DNA from: Desulfovibrio sp. OttesenSCG-928-G15
GTDB taxonomy: Bacteria > Desulfobacterota > Desulfovibrionia > Desulfovibrionales > Desulfovibrionaceae
DNA length: 21,847 nucleotides
Direction of reading: 5' to 3'
NCBI GenBank assembly: GCA_030266525.1
Contig: JAJDIC010000032.1
Span: forward strand, 1-21,847
Made by a program: the position numbers and the translations under genes. Positions 1-8,048 of the stretch are shown here, piece by piece; the first letter of the stretch is position 1; every line of letters begins with the position of its first letter. Below the pieces are notes generated by a model. That model saw nothing but the letters and a program-made list of their open reading frames with translations. It was not told the DNA's origin and ran no database searches.

Positions 1-786
1 GCCGACAGGTTTGCCAAGGTCTTTTTCATTGCCGACAACGTCCAGTATGTCGTCCATAATCTGAAAGGCCGCGCCAATGGCCGTGCCATAGGCGGCAAGC
101 GCATGCCTCTCTTCCGCCCCGGCCTCGGCGAGCACCGCTCCGGCTTCGCAGGACATGCGCAGCATGGCCCCGGTCTTTAGCGCGTGCATGGCTGCAAGCT
201 CTTCAAGGCTTATATCGTTTCGCGCGGTATATTCCATGTCCAGGGCTTGGCCCCCTACCATTCCTGCCGAGCCTGAGGCTTCTGCCGCGAGGGCAATGGC
301 CAGAAGAACCGCGCCATCAGATATGCCTTGCCCGGAGCCGGATGAAGCGCCGGACGATTTCCCGGACGAGGCAACGCGGGTCATGAACAAAAACGCGTCC
401 GAGAGCAGGCCGTCTCCGGCCAGGATGGCAGTGGCCTCGTCAAACTGCTTGTGGCAGGAGGGCTTGCCCCGGCGCAGATCGTCATCATCCATGGCGGGTA
501 AATCGTCGTGAATCAGGGAATAGGTATGAATGCATTCAATGGCTGCGGCAAAGGGCATGACGGCATCCGGGGCGGGTTTTTTCCCGCAGGCGGCAGCAGA
601 CAGCAGGCAGAGCACCGGACGGATGCGTTTGCCCCCGGCAGTGAGGCTGTAGCGCATGGCCGCGGCCAGCCTTTCCGGGGCGCGGCAGTGGTTGGTCGGA
701 TCGCCAAGCCAGGCTTCTACCATTGCCGCATAGCGGGTCAGTTCTTTTTTTACAAGCGCCGTATCGAGTATGCTGTGCGTGTTCAT
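1..786 (-). CDS. ispA: Farnesyl diphosphate synthase (partial, C-terminus beyond window)
   Basis: Head-to-tail prenyl transferase that condenses DMAPP/GPP with IPP to make farnesyl diphosphate for quinone, undecaprenyl and other isoprenoid synthesis in the cytoplasm. The 262 visible residues contain the first aspartate-rich motif HDDLPAMDDDDLRRG (about residues 85-99), the GGKRIRP substrate-binding segment near residue 50, and the second aspartate-rich motif FQIMDDILD near residue 245. Family members are about 295 residues, so only a short C-terminal part is missing. The ATG at 786 lies 8 bases after the xseB stop, with a GAGGA ribosome site inside the end of xseB, so the two are probably translated together. 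In related bacteria xseB-ispA is commonly followed by dxs, which would lie outside the left edge (inference). Confidence 0.95.
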   Translation of the reverse strand, partial: MNTHSILDTALVKKELTRYAAMVEAWLGDPTNHCRAPERLAAAMRYSLTAGGKRIRPVLCLLSAAACGKKPAPDAVMPFAAAIECIHTYSLIHDDLPAMDDDDLRRGKPSCHKQFDEATAILAGDGLLSDAFLFMTRVASSGKSSGASSGSGQGISDGAVLLAIALAAEASGSAGMVGGQALDMEYTARNDISLEELAAMHALKTGAMLRMSCEAGAVLAEAGAEERHALAAYGTAIGAAFQIMDDILDVVGNEKDLGKPVG

Positions 787-794
787 CGTCGGGC

Positions 795-1025
795 CTATTC
801 CTCTGCGGAAGCGTTGAAAGGGGTTTGCGCGCCGTCTTCGGAACAGACCAGAATTTCATGCCGGGCTTTGTCCAGCAACTCTTTGCACGACTTTGCCAGG
901 CTGCGCCCTTCCTTATACAGGGCGACATTGTGCTCAAGCGAAATATCGCCCCGTTCCAGTTCATCAATGATTTGCTGCAAGCGTTCCATCTGGCTTTCAA
1001 AGGTGTTGGAAGTTTTTTTTGTCAC
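795..1025 (-). CDS. xseB: Exodeoxyribonuclease VII small subunit
   Basis: Small subunit of exonuclease VII, which with XseA degrades single-stranded DNA into acid-soluble oligonucleotides. The 76-residue product is the usual size and shows the family core: FESQMERLQQIIDELERGD followed by ISLEHNVALYKEGRSLAKSC, two helices that form a coiled-coil pair. The start is GTG at 1025, with an AGAGGA ribosome site about 10 bases upstream. It sits 40 bases downstream of the PEP-synthase-like gene and 8 bases upstream of ispA, all on the minus strand, so it is probably part of one transcript. xseA is not in the window. Confidence 0.93.
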   Translation of the reverse strand: MTKKTSNTFESQMERLQQIIDELERGDISLEHNVALYKEGRSLAKSCKELLDKARHEILVCSEDGAQTPFNASAEE

Positions 1026-1065
1026 AGTGCGATATTCCTCTCAATATTGCTGGGCGGGCTGCTGC

Positions 1066-3642
1066 CTACCTGTAAATCCCGTTCATGAAATCATCTTTGA
1101 ACTGGACTATGGCCTCGTTGTTTACCATGAGCATGTCCAACTGCCGTGTAACCTGAAGCAAACGACCCAGTTGGTCAAGGCGCAGAGCGATATCTTCTTT
1201 CGGGTATTTCTGGAATCTGGCCTTGAGCATATCGCCTTGCATCATAACGGCAAAATCCAGCTCCTCCAATACAAGGGCAATGGCCTTTATCCGTCTGATG
1301 CGCCGTTCTTCGCCCGCTGCGCCGCCCTGAAAGCTGAAAGAAACGTAGTTTTTGCTGACAGTCATGCCGCAGTAGGCATCCAGAACGCTGTAATGATAGC
1401 CGACGCGTGAGCTGAAATTCATGTATCTGTCGGAAATAATGGCATAGCTTTTGTCGCCGAAGCGGGCATCGCCACCGCGCGGGTTGGCCATTTGCTGGCT
1501 CATGACCGACATGAAGCCGCCCATGTTGATGGGGCGGGGCTTTCTGAACAGTACATCCGGCCTGAGCATGCCGCCAAGCAGGGCTTGTAGCGGAACGCAG
1601 GTCACTTCTTCCGGCTTTACGCTGCGCGCTCCGGCGGCTACGCGAACGCCGCCTTCCAGGTCAATGATATGCAGGTCAATGGGGAGGGGGGCGTTGAGTT
1701 TCAGGGCCACGCTGCCCGCATGCGAGGCAGAGTCGCTGATGGCGAACATTTCCTGATAAGAAACTTCATGGGCGAAACGCATCACATCATGCAGGGTCTG
1801 GCAGCCCGCCGGGCTAAAGTTGGCGGCGTCGGGATCGGTAAGGTGCAGGGGCAGAATACGTTTGGCGGTCTTGCGCAGCAATTCAAAAACCGGAGTGTCC
1901 TGCAGCCGGACCGGTGCAAGGGTAAGGCGCAGGGGGAACAGCTCTGTGACTTCCCCTTCGTACACACGACCGGAAAAGGCGTCCAGCGTGACAATCATGC
2001 CCGGTTCCAGCGCGCGCATGGCGTCCGGCGCGTTCAGCAGGGTGGGCACCCGGTATTCCCGGCAAATGGTGGCCATGTGTCCGGTTACGCCTCCGGTGCG
2101 GGTGATGACGGCCTGGGCCTTGTCCAGAATGGCTGCGTATTCCGCGCTGGAATGCTGGGCAACAAGCACCCCGCCTTTGGGAAAGGCGAGCAGTTCCTCC
2201 GGCGTTCTGGGTATGACCACCGGCCCGCAACCAATACCGGGGTAGGCAATGTCGCCGCCTTCGAGCAAAAGGCGGTACTGTTCCATTTTGGGCGGCTTCG
2301 GCGTGGAGGGGCCAAAGCGGGTATCCAACGGGCGGGATTGCAAAAATACAAGGCGGTCGTCAGCGGTTTTGGCCCATTCAATGTCCTGAAAATCGCCGTA
2401 ATGCTCCTCAAGGCGCATGACATATCGGGCAAGTTCCCCGGCTTCTTCTTCGCTCAGACAAAACTGCTTCTGCGCGTCTTCGGGGACCATGGCGTCAACA
2501 AGCTCGCCGTCGGCACTGACCACAAGCTGCTTGTCCTTGAGGCCAGGCCGCCTGCGCACCAGTTCTTGCGGTTCTGTACGCGAAAAGACCCAGAGGTCCG
2601 GGTTTACCACGCCGTCAACGGCGTATTTCCCAAGGCCCCATATGGCGTTGATGATCAGCGTATCCTGCATCAGGTTTACGGGGTCGTGCGAATAGGCCAC
2701 GCCGCTGGCTTTGGCGTCTACCATTTCCAGGCAGCCTACAGCCATGGCGCTGGTGGAATAAGGCAGCCCCTGGTGCAGCCTGTACAGTGTAGCCGAAGGG
2801 GTGAAAATGCTGGCGATAACCTTTTTGTAATTTTTTTCTACCTGTTCGCGCTGCACGTTCAAAATGGTCAAAAACTGCCCGGCGAAACTTTTCTGGCCGT
2901 CTTCGGCCAGTGCGCTGCTGCGCACGGAAAGGCGAACAGGCTCGTCGCCGAACTCATCGCGCAGCGCCTTGTCCAGGGCTTCCGAGAGCGCTTGGGGCAG
3001 AGGAGCGTTTTCCACCAGGCCGCGCACATGGTCAAGGGTTTTGGAAAGAGACTCCAGGTCGTCCGCCCGCAAGCCGGCGAGCAGCGGTTCAATGACCTCG
3101 GGCAGTTTGTTCTCGCTGAAAAAATAATGGAAAGCCGCAATGGTCACGGCAAAACCGCGCGGCACGGGGACGCCGCCGTCGTTCAGCATTTCGCCCAGGT
3201 TGGCGCACTTGCCGCCCACGGTATCGACCATACCGAGGTTGACTTCACGCAGAGAAAGAACAAGCGCGGCCGAGCTTTCCTGCTTCACAGCGTCCTGTTG
3301 CGTGGTTTCGCGTATGTCATTGGCTATGCGCTGCACGGCTCTGCGCAGCGCCGGGTATTTGCCGTTGCTCATGGCGTCCAGGCTGTCGGCCATTTTGCCG
3401 GTCAGGGTAATGGCCTTGTCCGCTGCTGTGCGCACATAGAGCGTGCCGAAAAGGGTGGTTCCGCCAAGCCGGTCTTCCAGTTCGGCCATAAGCTCTGCAA
3501 GCGCGGCATTGGCGTCGAGCAAACGGCGAAAACGACCGTAGCGCTTGCGAAATACCTTCACCACAGCCTTGTTGTCCGCCTCTTGCTCCGGACGAGGTGA
3601 GCGCACGGGAAGAAAGCGTCGTGCTGCTTTGCGCCAATCCAT
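1066..3642 (-). CDS. PEP synthase-like protein: PPDK N-terminal ATP-grasp domain + phosphohistidine domain + novel C-terminus
   Basis: An 858-residue protein related to phosphoenolpyruvate synthase / pyruvate phosphate dikinase. After a basic, helical N-terminal extension (about residues 1-125) comes the ATP-binding domain: GGKCANLGEM near 143-152, SVRSSALAEDG near 239-249, closing with LQSRPLD near 434-440. A swivelling phosphohistidine domain follows, with TRTGGVTGHMATICRE around the likely phospho-accepting His522. The last 285 residues (about 573-858) do not show the PEP/pyruvate TIM-barrel signatures of true PEP synthase, so pyruvate as substrate is not established. I chose the ATG at 3642 because earlier starts would overlap the upstream sigma-54 regulator gene by about 90 bases; the ribosome site there is weak. 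It is 67 bases after that regulator and 40 before xseB, same strand. It may phosphorylate a small molecule or protein; the true role is unknown. Confidence 0.85.
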   Translation of the reverse strand: MDWRKAARRFLPVRSPRPEQEADNKAVVKVFRKRYGRFRRLLDANAALAELMAELEDRLGGTTLFGTLYVRTAADKAITLTGKMADSLDAMSNGKYPALRRAVQRIANDIRETTQQDAVKQESSAALVLSLREVNLGMVDTVGGKCANLGEMLNDGGVPVPRGFAVTIAAFHYFFSENKLPEVIEPLLAGLRADDLESLSKTLDHVRGLVENAPLPQALSEALDKALRDEFGDEPVRLSVRSSALAEDGQKSFAGQFLTILNVQREQVEKNYKKVIASIFTPSATLYRLHQGLPYSTSAMAVGCLEMVDAKASGVAYSHDPVNLMQDTLIINAIWGLGKYAVDGVVNPDLWVFSRTEPQELVRRRPGLKDKQLVVSADGELVDAMVPEDAQKQFCLSEEEAGELARYVMRLEEHYGDFQDIEWAKTADDRLVFLQSRPLDTRFGPSTPKPPKMEQYRLLLEGGDIAYPGIGCGPVVIPRTPEELLAFPKGGVLVAQHSSAEYAAILDKAQAVITRTGGVTGHMATICREYRVPTLLNAPDAMRALEPGMIVTLDAFSGRVYEGEVTELFPLRLTLAPVRLQDTPVFELLRKTAKRILPLHLTDPDAANFSPAGCQTLHDVMRFAHEVSYQEMFAISDSASHAGSVALKLNAPLPIDLHIIDLEGGVRVAAGARSVKPEEVTCVPLQALLGGMLRPDVLFRKPRPINMGGFMSVMSQQMANPRGGDARFGDKSYAIISDRYMNFSSRVGYHYSVLDAYCGMTVSKNYVSFSFQGGAAGEERRIRRIKAIALVLEELDFAVMMQGDMLKARFQKYPKEDIALRLDQLGRLLQVTRQLDMLMVNNEAIVQFKDDFMNGIYR

Positions 3643-3709
3643 GCTATGCCGCCGTAAAAAGGGTGAACGCAACAGTCCCGGCAAAGCCGGGAAAGTCGGG
3701 CAACAGCCC

Positions 3710-6406
3710 TTAGCCATTGCTATTGAAGAGATAGCTTGTACCCGGGCCTGCGCCCTTGCGGATGAGAATACCGCGTTCCACCAGTTCTCGCAAATCATTC
3801 TGCGCTGTTCTGGAAGACACCTCGGCCCCGACTACTGACTCGTACTCCGCTCTGGTGATTTTTCCTTGCCTGCGTATGAAGGACAGCGCGCGCAACTGGC
3901 GCTCGTTCAGCCCCTGCGTTTGGGCTGCACCCGGTTCGGGAGTTTTTGCAAGCGGCAGCGTTTGCGGCGCGGTGCTTTGCGTTTGCGGCGCAGCCGAAGA
4001 AGTTTCCTGGTCTGCGGCAAGGCCGCTGTTGTTTGTTTGGACAGGCATGGCCGGTGCTTGCGGCTTGGGCGTGACTGGCAAGTCCTGCTGAGGGGCTGGT
4101 GCGGCATGCGGCGGGGGCGGCGTTTGCGAAACCGGAGGCACCGGCAGAATTGGCGTAACCGGAAGCGCGGATTGCGGCAGGGCGGCAGAGGGGGGGTACA
4201 AGGGGGCTTCCCCCTGTAGCATAAAGAGCCTGTTCGCATTGCCGGCAAAAGTATCTTGTTCAAGGGTTATGTGCTGGGGCAGAATGAGATCTCCCTCAAC
4301 AAAGGCCATGGCCCGGGTGATACAGTTTTTGAATTCCCGCACATTACCCGGCCAGTCGTAGCTGTACATCAACTCCAGCGCCCCGCGCGAAAGTTGGGGT
4401 TCTGCCTTGCCGAGGGCGGCTGCGGCCTCGTGGATGAAGAAGGAGGCCAGTTCCGGCAAATCGCCCTTGCGGTGGCGCAGCGGGGGGGTCTCTATGCTGA
4501 TGATGGCCAGGCGGTAATACAGATCTTCCCGGAAGGAGCCCACCCGGACGCACTCGCGAAGATCCACGTTGGTTGCAGCCACGACTTTTGTGGTGAAGGG
4601 CACTTCTTCATCCGTGCCCAGGGGCCGGATTTTTCGAATGGACAGCGCGCGCAAGAGAGATTGCTGCACCTTGGCAGAGGCATTGGCTATTTCGTCCAGA
4701 TGCAGGGTTCCGCCGTTTGCGGCCAGGAATGCGCCTTTGCGGTCGTTTTTCGCTTCGGAAAAAGCCCCCTTGATATGCCCGAAAAGGGCGTCCAGAAGAA
4801 GGTTTTCATCAAGAGCGCCGCAGTTGATGGAAATATAGGGCTGTTTGTGGCGCGGGCTTGCCTTGTGAATGGCGGCGGCTACCAGTTCCTTGCCGGTCCC
4901 GGTTTCGCCCCAGATGAGCACGTCGGTATTGGCCCTGGAGGCTTTGCGGATTTGTTCTCGTATATCCTGAATAGACATGCTTGAGCCAATCAGATCGTAC
5001 TCCATGGCAACCGGAATGACTTTTTCCGGTTTGAGGGCGACGGGCTGGCGCTCTCTGACAGCGTGCATTTCTTTGGAAAGGAGGGCCAGGTCTTTTCGGG
5101 TTTGCATGGCCTGCCCAAGAATATGATTGAAAGCGTAAACAAGCGCGTGATGTTCCTGAAAAACAGTGGGGCCGTCAATAAAGTCGAGTTTGCCGGAGGC
5201 ATGCATGGTTTCTATATCTTTTGCCATGGCGACAATGGGGGCACCGGCCCGCCTGTGCACGTAATAGGCCATAAGCAGGCAGACAACCAGGCAGGCCACA
5301 AAAATACCCACCGAGTAATTGGCCAGCCGCATGAAAATGTCCAGGGGAAGCGGTGAGGTTTCAAAAAAGGCAATACCGCCGACAACAGCGGGCGCTTGGC
5401 CCGGTATGCCTTCAAAAGTTACGGGAGCGTATGAGATAAAGCCCTTTGATCCGATATGCGCGGGAAGATACTTGTCCGCATTCGCGGTGGAGGAGCCGGA
5501 TTCGCCTGAGGCGATTTTTGTGACCATGTTCCAGTAGTTCATGTGCGAAGCCCAGGGTCTGAAGGCCGCGTCATAGCCGGGTCGACCAAGGTCACCGCCG
5601 TAGCCTTCCCTGGAAAGGTCGGGAATAAAGGATTTCCCCGGGCTGCTGGACGTTTCGAACAAAATCCACCCGCGCGTATCAAAGAAAAAGGAAAATTGCA
5701 GCGCCCCCTGCTGAATGGGCAGGCGTAAGGGGGAATCGGTGCGCACAAACGTGGCCATGCGGCTGCGCAGTTCCATAAGGTTTATGCCAAGCACCACCGT
5801 GCCTGAGCGATCCGGCAGCAGCGATGCCAGGCGCATGACCGGTGAATGGTTGGCGCTGTCCGGTACGGAAACCGTTTGCGGGTTGAAGAACACAGGGGGA
5901 AACAGGATGGCGGTATTGTGCTGCAATTGGGACGTATTGATTTGTTGAAAGGGGGAGTATGTACCGGTGGAAGCCTGGGCTACATCAAGTTCTGAAAACT
6001 CTGTCGCGCCATGGCGCAAAAGCAGATATCCGTTGCCGTCAGAGTCGAGAAGGCCAAACTCTTGGACAAGGTTTGTATTTTCGTGAAAAAAGGTTTCCAG
6101 GGCTTTCCGGTTATAACGAAATTGCGCAGGAGACGCTTTCGCGATTCGCAAAAGGCTGTTCTGCAACTCATTGAGGGTGCGCTCCATGTTTTTAGCCATA
6201 CTCTTGGCTTCCATCAGCGGCACAGACTCCAGTGTGTCATAAAAGGCCTTGGAAGCAGACTGATAGCCAAGGCCGATGGAAACAAGCGCCACGATAACGC
6301 AGGTTGGCAAGGCAAGAAGCAGGAAACGCAAGGCCAGCGGCCATTCTTTGGATTCTTTTTTGGCCAGTTTGCGCTTTATTTGGGCTGGAGGTATCGCGAA
6401 ACGCAC
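3710..6406 (-). CDS. Membrane-bound sigma-54-dependent transcriptional activator with extracytoplasmic sensor and winged-helix C-terminus
   Basis: Enhancer-binding protein for RNA polymerase sigma-54, with its own sensor. Domains (898-residue numbering): transmembrane segment about 28-48; extracytoplasmic Cache-like sensor about 49-360; second transmembrane segment about 364-382; HAMP-like linker; AAA+ domain about 468-700. The AAA+ domain has Walker A GETGTGKE (500-507), Walker B GGTLHLDEI (565-573), sensor AATN, arginine region SFREDLYYRL and WPGNVREF (685-692). The sigma-54 contact loop reads GAFSEA instead of GAFTGA. The usual Fis helix-turn-helix is missing. A Pro/Gln/Ala-rich linker (about 732-830) leads to a DeoR-like winged helix (about 833-895). 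I prefer GTG at 6406 because GGGAGG lies 4 bases upstream and the start stays clear of the likely operator; GTG 6466 or ATG 6457 lack a ribosome site. It is divergent from the TauE operon, its probable target. Confidence 0.88.
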   Translation of the reverse strand: MRFAIPPAQIKRKLAKKESKEWPLALRFLLLALPTCVIVALVSIGLGYQSASKAFYDTLESVPLMEAKSMAKNMERTLNELQNSLLRIAKASPAQFRYNRKALETFFHENTNLVQEFGLLDSDGNGYLLLRHGATEFSELDVAQASTGTYSPFQQINTSQLQHNTAILFPPVFFNPQTVSVPDSANHSPVMRLASLLPDRSGTVVLGINLMELRSRMATFVRTDSPLRLPIQQGALQFSFFFDTRGWILFETSSSPGKSFIPDLSREGYGGDLGRPGYDAAFRPWASHMNYWNMVTKIASGESGSSTANADKYLPAHIGSKGFISYAPVTFEGIPGQAPAVVGGIAFFETSPLPLDIFMRLANYSVGIFVACLVVCLLMAYYVHRRAGAPIVAMAKDIETMHASGKLDFIDGPTVFQEHHALVYAFNHILGQAMQTRKDLALLSKEMHAVRERQPVALKPEKVIPVAMEYDLIGSSMSIQDIREQIRKASRANTDVLIWGETGTGKELVAAAIHKASPRHKQPYISINCGALDENLLLDALFGHIKGAFSEAKNDRKGAFLAANGGTLHLDEIANASAKVQQSLLRALSIRKIRPLGTDEEVPFTTKVVAATNVDLRECVRVGSFREDLYYRLAIISIETPPLRHRKGDLPELASFFIHEAAAALGKAEPQLSRGALELMYSYDWPGNVREFKNCITRAMAFVEGDLILPQHITLEQDTFAGNANRLFMLQGEAPLYPPSAALPQSALPVTPILPVPPVSQTPPPPHAAPAPQQDLPVTPKPQAPAMPVQTNNSGLAADQETSSAAPQTQSTAPQTLPLAKTPEPGAAQTQGLNERQLRALSFIRRQGKITRAEYESVVGAEVSSRTAQNDLRELVERGILIRKGAGPGTSYLFNSNG

Positions 6407-6518
6407 AGGGCCTCCCAGGTTGTCTGTAAATCGCGCAATCGCGAAAACGTGCACCATTGTTCGCACAAAGTGAAAAAAATCTCAAGCGCAAAACGGGTTT
6501 CTGCCTATAAATTGCGAA
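6393..6518. promoter_or_regulatory. Candidate activator-binding repeats (ATCGCGAA-like)
   Basis: Four copies of an octamer lie in the divergent region: ATCGCGAA at 6393-6400, ATCGCGCA at 6430-6437, ATCGCGAA at 6438-6445 and ATTGCGAA at 6511-6518. The middle pair also forms an inverted repeat, TCGCG-CAAT-CGCGA, at 6431-6444. Its centre is about 108 bases upstream of the predicted sigma-54 transcription start, the usual distance for an enhancer site. That the neighbouring activator binds here is inference from position. Confidence 0.5.
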
Positions 6519-6519
6519 A

Positions 6520-6535
6520 TGGCACAATGCTTGCT
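6520..6535 (+). promoter_or_regulatory. Sigma-54 (-24/-12) promoter of the TauE operon
   Basis: TGGCACAATGCTTGCT matches the sigma-54 consensus TGGCACG-N4-TTGCW except for one base, with GG (6521-6522) and GC (6533-6534) at the required 12-base spacing. Transcription would start near 6545, giving an untranslated leader of about 78 bases before the ATG at 6623. A sigma-54 activator gene is divergent and adjacent. Confidence 0.85.
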
Positions 6536-6622
6536 GTAAAAAAGCGGCTTGCGAAGGCGGTTTTGAAAGCCGCTACAGTGTTTGAGGCAAAGCATGATGC
6601 AACGTTTTACCCGGAGGACTCC

Positions 6623-6922
6623 ATGAAAGGCATTAAGAAATGGCTGTTCATGATGACGGCAACCTGCTTGATGATGCTGCCCGGTCTGTCGGCCCTGGCT
6701 GCCGGCGGTGGCGGTGCCCCAGTTGTCATCGTATCGGATACGCGCAAGCTGACCGGTGTGATGTACTGGTGGGGCAGTCTGTATAATGAAAGCCACATGC
6801 AGTTCACGCTGCTTACGGTTGTACTTATTCCGCTTGTAGGCTGCCTGTTCGGCTGGATTGCCGACATCGTGATGGGCTGGATCGGTATCGACCTGACAAA
6901 ACGTAAAGTGGCTGAACACTAA
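6623..6922 (+). CDS. Small exported/membrane protein preceding TauE/SafE permease (unknown function)
   Basis: A 99-residue protein, first gene of the sigma-54-driven operon. The N-terminus is a signal sequence (MKGIKKWLFMMTATCLMM..., probable cut after SALA near residue 27). A Gly-rich stretch follows, then a short segment with MYWWG and a hydrophobic helix at about 62-84, ending in a basic tail (LTKRKVAEH). The ATG at 6623 has a CGGAGG ribosome site 8 bases upstream. The gap to the TauE gene is 30 bases. I do not recognise a named family. Its position and single membrane helix suggest an accessory subunit of the transporter, but that is inference only. Confidence 0.85.
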   Translation: MKGIKKWLFMMTATCLMMLPGLSALAAGGGGAPVVIVSDTRKLTGVMYWWGSLYNESHMQFTLLTVVLIPLVGCLFGWIADIVMGWIGIDLTKRKVAEH

Positions 6923-6952
6923 TCAGGCCAGGATTATCAAGGAGGAAGATTT

Positions 6953-8011
6953 ATGGATTGGCTGTATCTCATGATGCCCATCTCGGGTGTTTCCATCTTC
7001 TGGCCGGGCCTGATTATTCTTGGAGTGGGCGTCGGCATTATCGGCGGTTTCTTCGGCATGGGCGGCGCCTGGATGGTTACCCCTGGTCTGAACATTCTCG
7101 GTTTCCCCATGGCTTTCGCCATTGGTACCGACATCGCCCACATGGCGGGCAAATCTCTCATCTCCACCCTGCGTCACGGCAAATTCGGCAACGTTGACTA
7201 CAAACTCGGCGTTATCATGCTTATCGGTACGGTTGTCGGTTTTGAAGTCGGCGCCCAGATGGTCATGTGGCTTGAGCGCATAGGCAACATCAACATTATC
7301 GTGCGCTGGATCTATATTATTCTGCTTTCCTTCATCGCCTGGATGGTCTTCTATGACCTGCACAAGCGCAAGATGAAGGAACGTGCCGCCAAAGAAGCCG
7401 GAACCCAGCTTGACAGCATGGCCACCGGCGTGAACTGGGCGGAAGCTTTCCACAAAATTCACATTCCCCCCATGGTTAACCTGAAGGTCTCCGGCATTTA
7501 CTGCTCTTTGTGGCTGCCGGTTACGGTAAGCTTCCTTACCGGCTGGCTCGCGGGCATCCTGGGCATCGGCGGCGGTCTTATCCGCATGCCCGCCCTTATT
7601 TATCTTGTCGGCTGCCCGACCCACGTCGCTGTTGGAACCGACCTTTTTGAAGTTATGATCTCCGGCCTCTACGGCGCCGGTACATACACGTACAAGGGCC
7701 GCACCGAGCTCGTGGCCGCCATGGTCATGCTGGTCGGCGCTTCCGTTGGTGCCCAGATTGGCGCTGTCGCCACCAAGTACATCCAGGGTTACGGCATTCG
7801 TATCGCTTTCGGTATCTGCGTTATCGGCTGCGCTGTCTCCATTGTTATGAAGATGATCCAGCCCCTGGTGCCGAGCCTTACCGGATTCCTGGACGGCGCG
7901 TCCACCGTGCTGATTCTTGGCCTCGTTTCCTGCATGTCCCTGTACATCGCCATCCAGATGATCAAGGGCGTCAAGAACGAACTGGCAGAAAAAAAGGCCG
8001 GCGCTGAATAG
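6953..8011 (+). CDS. TauE/SafE family permease (probable sulfite/organosulfonate exporter)
   Basis: A 352-residue polytopic membrane protein of the TauE/SafE (COG0730) family, which moves sulfur-containing anions such as sulfite, sulfoacetate or related carboxylates across the inner membrane. The two homologous halves are visible. The first half has IIGGFFGMGGAWMVTPGLNI near residues 29-48 and FAIGTDIAHM. The second has AGILGIGGGLIRMPALIYLV near 199-218 followed by PTHVAVGTDLFEV. A cytoplasmic loop rich in charged residues (about 138-165) joins them, and there are about seven to eight hydrophobic helices. An AAGGAGG ribosome site precedes the ATG. It is second in a sigma-54-controlled operon. 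In a sulfate reducer, export of sulfite or a sulfonate is the likeliest role; the exact substrate cannot be read from sequence. Confidence 0.92.
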   Translation: MDWLYLMMPISGVSIFWPGLIILGVGVGIIGGFFGMGGAWMVTPGLNILGFPMAFAIGTDIAHMAGKSLISTLRHGKFGNVDYKLGVIMLIGTVVGFEVGAQMVMWLERIGNINIIVRWIYIILLSFIAWMVFYDLHKRKMKERAAKEAGTQLDSMATGVNWAEAFHKIHIPPMVNLKVSGIYCSLWLPVTVSFLTGWLAGILGIGGGLIRMPALIYLVGCPTHVAVGTDLFEVMISGLYGAGTYTYKGRTELVAAMVMLVGASVGAQIGAVATKYIQGYGIRIAFGICVIGCAVSIVMKMIQPLVPSLTGFLDGASTVLILGLVSCMSLYIAIQMIKGVKNELAEKKAGAE

Positions 8012-8048
8012 CGGCCCAACAGCGTAAAGAAAGCAAAGGAGACATACT

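Noticed and set aside
508..1410. 300-codon plus-strand frame across ispA, xseB and the PEP-synthase-like gene
   Set aside because: It runs antisense to three genes with good family matches and shows no domain of its own.
1669..3600. 643-codon open frame on the plus strand
   Set aside because: It is entirely antisense to the PEP-synthase-like gene, whose ATP-binding and phosphohistidine motifs are clear. The translation has no recognisable domain and the frame is a by-product of GC-rich codon use.
3677..3691. CCCGGC-AAA-GCCGGG hairpin after the sigma-54 activator gene
   Set aside because: Only 6 bp and no T-run directly after it on the minus strand, so it is not convincing as a terminator. 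The downstream gene is probably co-transcribed.
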